Part shown: piece by piece, positions 60,230 to 64,000 of the stretch
How positions within the stretch are numbered: position 1 is the stretch's first letter
Layout: each line of letters begins with the position of its first letter
Source: Sclerodactyla briareus
Taxonomy: Eukaryota > Echinodermata > Holothuroidea > Dendrochirotida > Sclerodactylidae
Reading direction: 5' to 3'
DNA: 64,000 bases
NCBI GenBank assembly: GCA_026419785.1
Contig: JAODTK010005867.1
Location: 559,554-623,553 of the forward strand
Translations under genes and position numbers: made by a program
Notes under the pieces: model-generated
What the model was told of the DNA's origin: nothing
Database searches by the model: none
What the model saw: only the letters and a program-made list of their open reading frames with translations

Positions 60230-61999
60230 TATTGTGAAAGGGAAGACAAGGTCAAGTTAATATCATTTACCTTTTGATTTTCCACTCCTATCTATCACCT
60301 GAGACATAAATAATAAATAAATTTGACATAGCGCTGAATCACAAGAAAAGTATCAAGCGCTTTACAACAACTAAAAATGCAAGATAAGAGTGATGATGAA
60401 ACACCAGCAGATGAAGAGCTAAAACTACAGAAAATATACAGGTAAGACACAGAGCAAAAACGATACAAAAACCTAAGAAATGAATATGCAAGGCAAGTAA
60501 TAGGTAGCAAGGTAAAAAAGAAAGAGATCACTTCTTTGCTATAGATTTAGGGATAAAATACACTAATACAGTAAATCTGATCATTAAACGAAGAGGGATT
60601 GTCATTTGTTGGCCTGGAATTGAGAGGAATTGGCAATTAGAGCAGTCAGTTTGATATCACATAGCCTGACCACACTCTTCAATGCTCCTGAACTCAAAGA
60701 CACATAACACTTCATGTCACATTATCGATTCAGAACCAAGGACTGTTTAACAATTTCTTTGCTACATTACAGTCCACAAATTTGAGATCAATTTTACATA
60801 GTGATTCAGTACCAGCAGCAATTCTTACTCTCTTTGAGTGCTATGGATTTTGCCCATTTCGTTCTGGGTTTCAACTGCTGCCCATTAACCTCACCTTTTT
60901 AAGTGCATCTAATTAGCAGTTGCCCCTATTAACTCTAGTTCTTTGGGCTATATCTTTGTACCCTCGTGAGAAAAGTACCGGGAAAAAAACAATAACATAA
61001 TGTTCTTCCATTAAAACAGGGTTGCCATTGACATATACAATATGTAGCACAGTCATATGGAATAACAGTTTCTCATTGTCCTAAATTGTCAGTCATATCT
61101 ACATGTTGATTTCTATGTAACACCTATGTGTCGATGGGTTCCAAAAGTAAAACATCCAGTGAGCGCCTACACCTAGTAACAATCTAGCAAACTATGGTCG
61201 CCGGAAAAGTAAAAAAAAAAACATCAGCACATATGCAGAAATTGTTATGGGTGGAGGAGGTTGCTTTTTCCAGTGACGTTGCCGAGGGAGGGGAGGGGTG
61301 TTTCCTCTCAACAGCCTGGTACCCCTCCACTAGCCTCCAGGCCTCCACACCATTGAGATTTTGACTTTTTAAAGAATTTTTCTGAAGTTGGAGTTATTAC
61401 ACTATCGGTTGTTTTCCCCAATCTTTTTATTCGTAGACAGTAAATTAATGCAGTGTACTTTATGTTAACTTATTTCCCCATTCATGCTCAGTGCACTATA
61501 GCTATCCTGAGGTCTGACTAACCTCGATGAAACCTAAATCGGGTTCAAACGCACATGTGCCATGCTCCAGAAACTACAATAATGGAAGCTTTCCTTGAAA
61601 ATTGCTTTTATGACTGCCCCCCCAATTTCATTGAGGTATGAGAAATGGATTCTGCATTAAAACATGCAAAAATTCTGATGTCCTGAAATTAGAAGTTAAA
61701 ACAAATTATTCCAATTAGGCCAATATTAGTTTAAAAACCACTGAATATTAATGAAGGAGATGAGAGCTCAAGTAGATAACATCGGTAAGAATAGTACGCG
61801 GGGGCATTTGCCTCAGTTTTGGGAAAGAAAAAATAGTTGATGCACAATCAACAGACACATTTATATTTGGTATGGAATCATAACCTTTGTAGTATTTGAA
61901 TGGATATAGTCTATTCATGCAGTGACCATTGTCATCTTCTTAGGAAGTGAAGGGCCTCTGACAAGAGTTGATTAAAGCTGAGGTTGTCAGTTTCATTTC
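60230..61999. other. Repeat debris, no gene seen
   Basis: Near 60,330-60,370 is AAGTATCAAGCGCTTTACAA, a motif common in interspersed repeats of marine animals. At 60,890-60,975 CTCACCTTTTTAAGTGCATC then TAATTAGCAGTTGCCCCTAT is a diverged arm of the foldback element at 52,053. The minus-strand open frame at 60,295-60,531 is hydrophobic but unrecognised. Confidence 0.45.
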
Positions 62000-62560
62000 C
62001 TTTAAGGACAACTGCAAGATTAATTATGTAAATATTAGCTGGGAAAACTGAATGCGTCGGCCCAAACCGAATTCATCGACTTTCCATTCCTGAGTTTACA
62101 GTCCTTTGAAGTTTTTGCTTGTGTATCATGCACACGATTTGGAAAGCATCCCATCATGCAATCATCATGTCATACTCCGCACAACCTTGCAAAAAATCTT
62201 TGTTTTCTATTGAAATTCACACATTTTTTTCACTTTGAAAAGCATTTCGTCTATGGGGGAGGATTACTGTCGTGGGTTGGTTGGTGTTGATGGTTACTTC
62301 GGTAAGAGAAAGATAACAGAACTTCTGCTATTGTTGACTTATTCAACAAAATGAAACAATGGAATACATGACATAACTTCCCATGTTGTTAATGTGTGAC
62401 GTCATGCGTGATTGTGCAATTGGGATTCTCCCCAATTTCTCTGCATAATAGACCAAACTTATGAGGTCAATAACTCTACATAGGAACATCGTATTGAAAT
62501 GGGGTTTGGACCTATAGATACAGTTTTCCATTCTCCAAGATATAACTTCTGTTGTATCCG
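62000..62560 (+). repeat. Dispersed repeat family R3, copy 2
   Basis: Aligned with 10,385-10,985 across its length: GGACAACTGCAAGATTAATT, TTTTCTATTGAAATTCACAC, GTCGTGGGTTGGTTGGTGTT, AGATAACAGAACTTCTGCTA, TTCTCTGCATAATAGACCAA and GGACCTATAGATACAGTTTT. The two flanks differ, which fits independent insertions. Confidence 0.88.
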
Positions 62561-63747
62561 AGCCTGCACTTGTCTTTCAAATATTGATCCTTACAACATC
62601 TCCTTCGCCTGATCCTCGACTCATCAAACTATACCTACTGCATATTATATCTGCATTCGTGTTAAGGATTCGCAACAAAGACGTGAAGTGCAGTGCCTAA
62701 CATGCATCATGTTAGCCTTGTATATAGGTCCAATCCTCTCTGCTGGACAATTAATTCACTTAAAAAAACACTGACATACACTGACATTACCCGCTACACA
62801 GAAAAATAATTACGTATAGGCCGCCAGTTATCTACTATAAGGATCTCGTCGAGTGGGAGTGACGCATCACACTTTTTTTTCCCGTAGCTCGATCGCTCCG
62901 GGCTGTACCTCCTCCCCAATACAAACATGCAGCAATCAATGTAATTAATGTTATCAGGCCTAGGAGGAGGCGACTCTCGTAATCTCCCGTATCACATTTG
63001 TGTAGCTTGCGTGCAGGGAGCCCCTCGAGTGTAATATTATAAGGTCTCTGCGGTTTTCCTTTGAATTCCCCTCTCGGTTTCATGTGCTTGGGCCCCACCG
63101 CTCATTTTCCTGTAATTTTCTTGTTCCCCCATGCTGGAATTGAAAGAGGAGCGAGCATTGCCCACCCGGCTGCTGTCGGACATAGAAGCCAGTCCTGCAG
63201 TTTCGCCCTGGCCTCACTCTGTAGTGTATGTAACCGTCCTCTCACTTTACAGAAGGGCACTGGGGTAATTAGAGGTATCATATCCTCTGACGTAACAAAC
63301 AGTAGGCTTGCCATGCGGAGTCATATGCCTGAGTTTACGGAGTGATAATTCAATTTTTTCGCGTGGAATTGTGTGTCAACAGCTGCCACGGTGAGACAGT
63401 TGGCTCACTACATCGTGACTGGAAGGTACTTAGCTCTAGCATAGTTTGTATGAGGAGGAATGCTGCCACTGCTAGTCTGGCAACCCTACAATAGTGGCTA
63501 GCAGGATGGAAATGGTTGTATGCTGCTTGCGACAATGCCATACTGCATTGTATGACCTTTTCCCATTGTCCCTTCATTTGTTTCCCTCTCTACATGGTGA
63601 TTAGATTGATACAACCAGCTCGTAGTACATTAGGTATACCCCACCAGCTTAGCGAAGCGCAATTGCTCAGGCTGTAAGAATTTGTTCGGAAGCTAAAAGT
63701 AATTACGGGCCAGTTCATATCCAACTGTTCCTCATCTCTCTTCACAG
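62561..63747. other. PDE4 intron sequence before the last exon, no gene seen
   Basis: Nothing recognised on either strand. Open frames at 62,835-63,098 and 63,061-63,345 overlap on opposite strands and have no familiar motif. The acceptor tract CTGTTCCTCATCTCTCTTCACAG closes the interval. Confidence 0.5.
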
Positions 63748-63979
63748 ATAAACAGCAAGAAGTGGACCTACCCACCCTACCCCCACCCCCGAGGGACCTA
63801 GCCCCCTCACCGACCAACCTCACGCGGTCCTCAAGCAAGGGGCGCCGTAGCAACGATATGGGCAGGATCAAGGGGATCCAGAAGCTGAACATCACAACAA
63901 CCTTGCACCGGACGCGCTTCCACGGTTTGGGGTATCGTTGCCACCGGATATCCCCAATGCAGAGGAGGAACTTGAAAAA
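63748..63979 (+). CDS. PDE4: PDE4 exon: end of UCR2 and linker to catalytic domain, one-base frameshift
   Basis: Acceptor TCTCTCTTCACAG, then AT AAA CAG CAA GAA GTG, encoding (D)KQQEVDLP as in the family DKQHEVEIP. The incoming phase (one base carried over) matches vertebrate PDE4. A Pro- and Ser/Arg-rich insert follows, then MGRIKGIQKL, like the family ISGVKKL. After KL the frame changes: the matching continuation HHNNLAPDALPRFGVSLPPD, then IPNAEEELEK, like HSSSLTNSSIPRFGV.., is read one frame off. Restoring the alignment needs one missing base near 63,887-63,890, and the exon length (232) agrees with a single lost base. Donor is GTGAGT at 63,980. As written the first frame stays open to the exon end but loses PDE4 resemblance. 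The catalytic domain would follow outside the window. Confidence 0.87.
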
Positions 63980-64000
63980 GTGAGTGGCTGACTCATAGGC

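Overview
The window looks like metazoan nuclear DNA: AT-rich, gene-poor, full of dispersed and tandem repeats, with short exons bounded by GT/AG sites in very long introns. The only gene I can identify is a cAMP-specific phosphodiesterase 4 (PDE4, dunce family) on the plus strand. The protein divergence and the tRNA-type SINEs would fit a marine deuterostome invertebrate, possibly an echinoderm. That placement is inference, since no species-diagnostic sequence is present.

Layout. 1-2.8 kb holds a 40-45 bp minisatellite bracketing a block of ~200 bp repeats. 2.8-19.2 kb has no recognisable exon. It carries a GC-rich island at 4.86 kb, a local duplication at 5 kb and dispersed repeats; whether it is upstream of PDE4 or inside a long-isoform intron cannot be told. 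PDE4 regulatory exons follow: UCR1 at 19,169-19,354 with the RRES kinase site; UCR1 continuation at 23,375-23,491; a short UCR1/UCR2 linker at 29,438-29,494; the UCR2 ELDW exon at 37,640-37,750, repeated at 44,711-44,823 (minus) and 48,563-48,675; and the linker exon leading to the catalytic domain at 63,748-63,979. The catalytic domain lies beyond the right edge. The exon family members carry between the ELDW exon and the last exon was not found.

The introns contain a 35 bp minisatellite (29.7-30.4 kb), an array of ~585 bp units (31.4-36.5 kb), a hAT-like MITE (25.6 kb), a foldback element (52.1 kb), several SINEs and three dispersed repeat families, here called R1, R2 and R3.

Two points stand out. 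First, 35-52.3 kb is one ~5 kb locus written three times (forward, reverse, forward), with copies differing mostly by single-base indels. This looks like an uncorrected long-read or gap-filling artefact, and it fits with 1-2 base frameshifts in three PDE4 exons. Second, repeat family R2 and the ~585 bp array contain regularly spaced AGGTCA nuclear-receptor half-sites (DR1, DR4, DR5) at conserved places. If functional, they would put a large receptor-binding array in a PDE4 intron.
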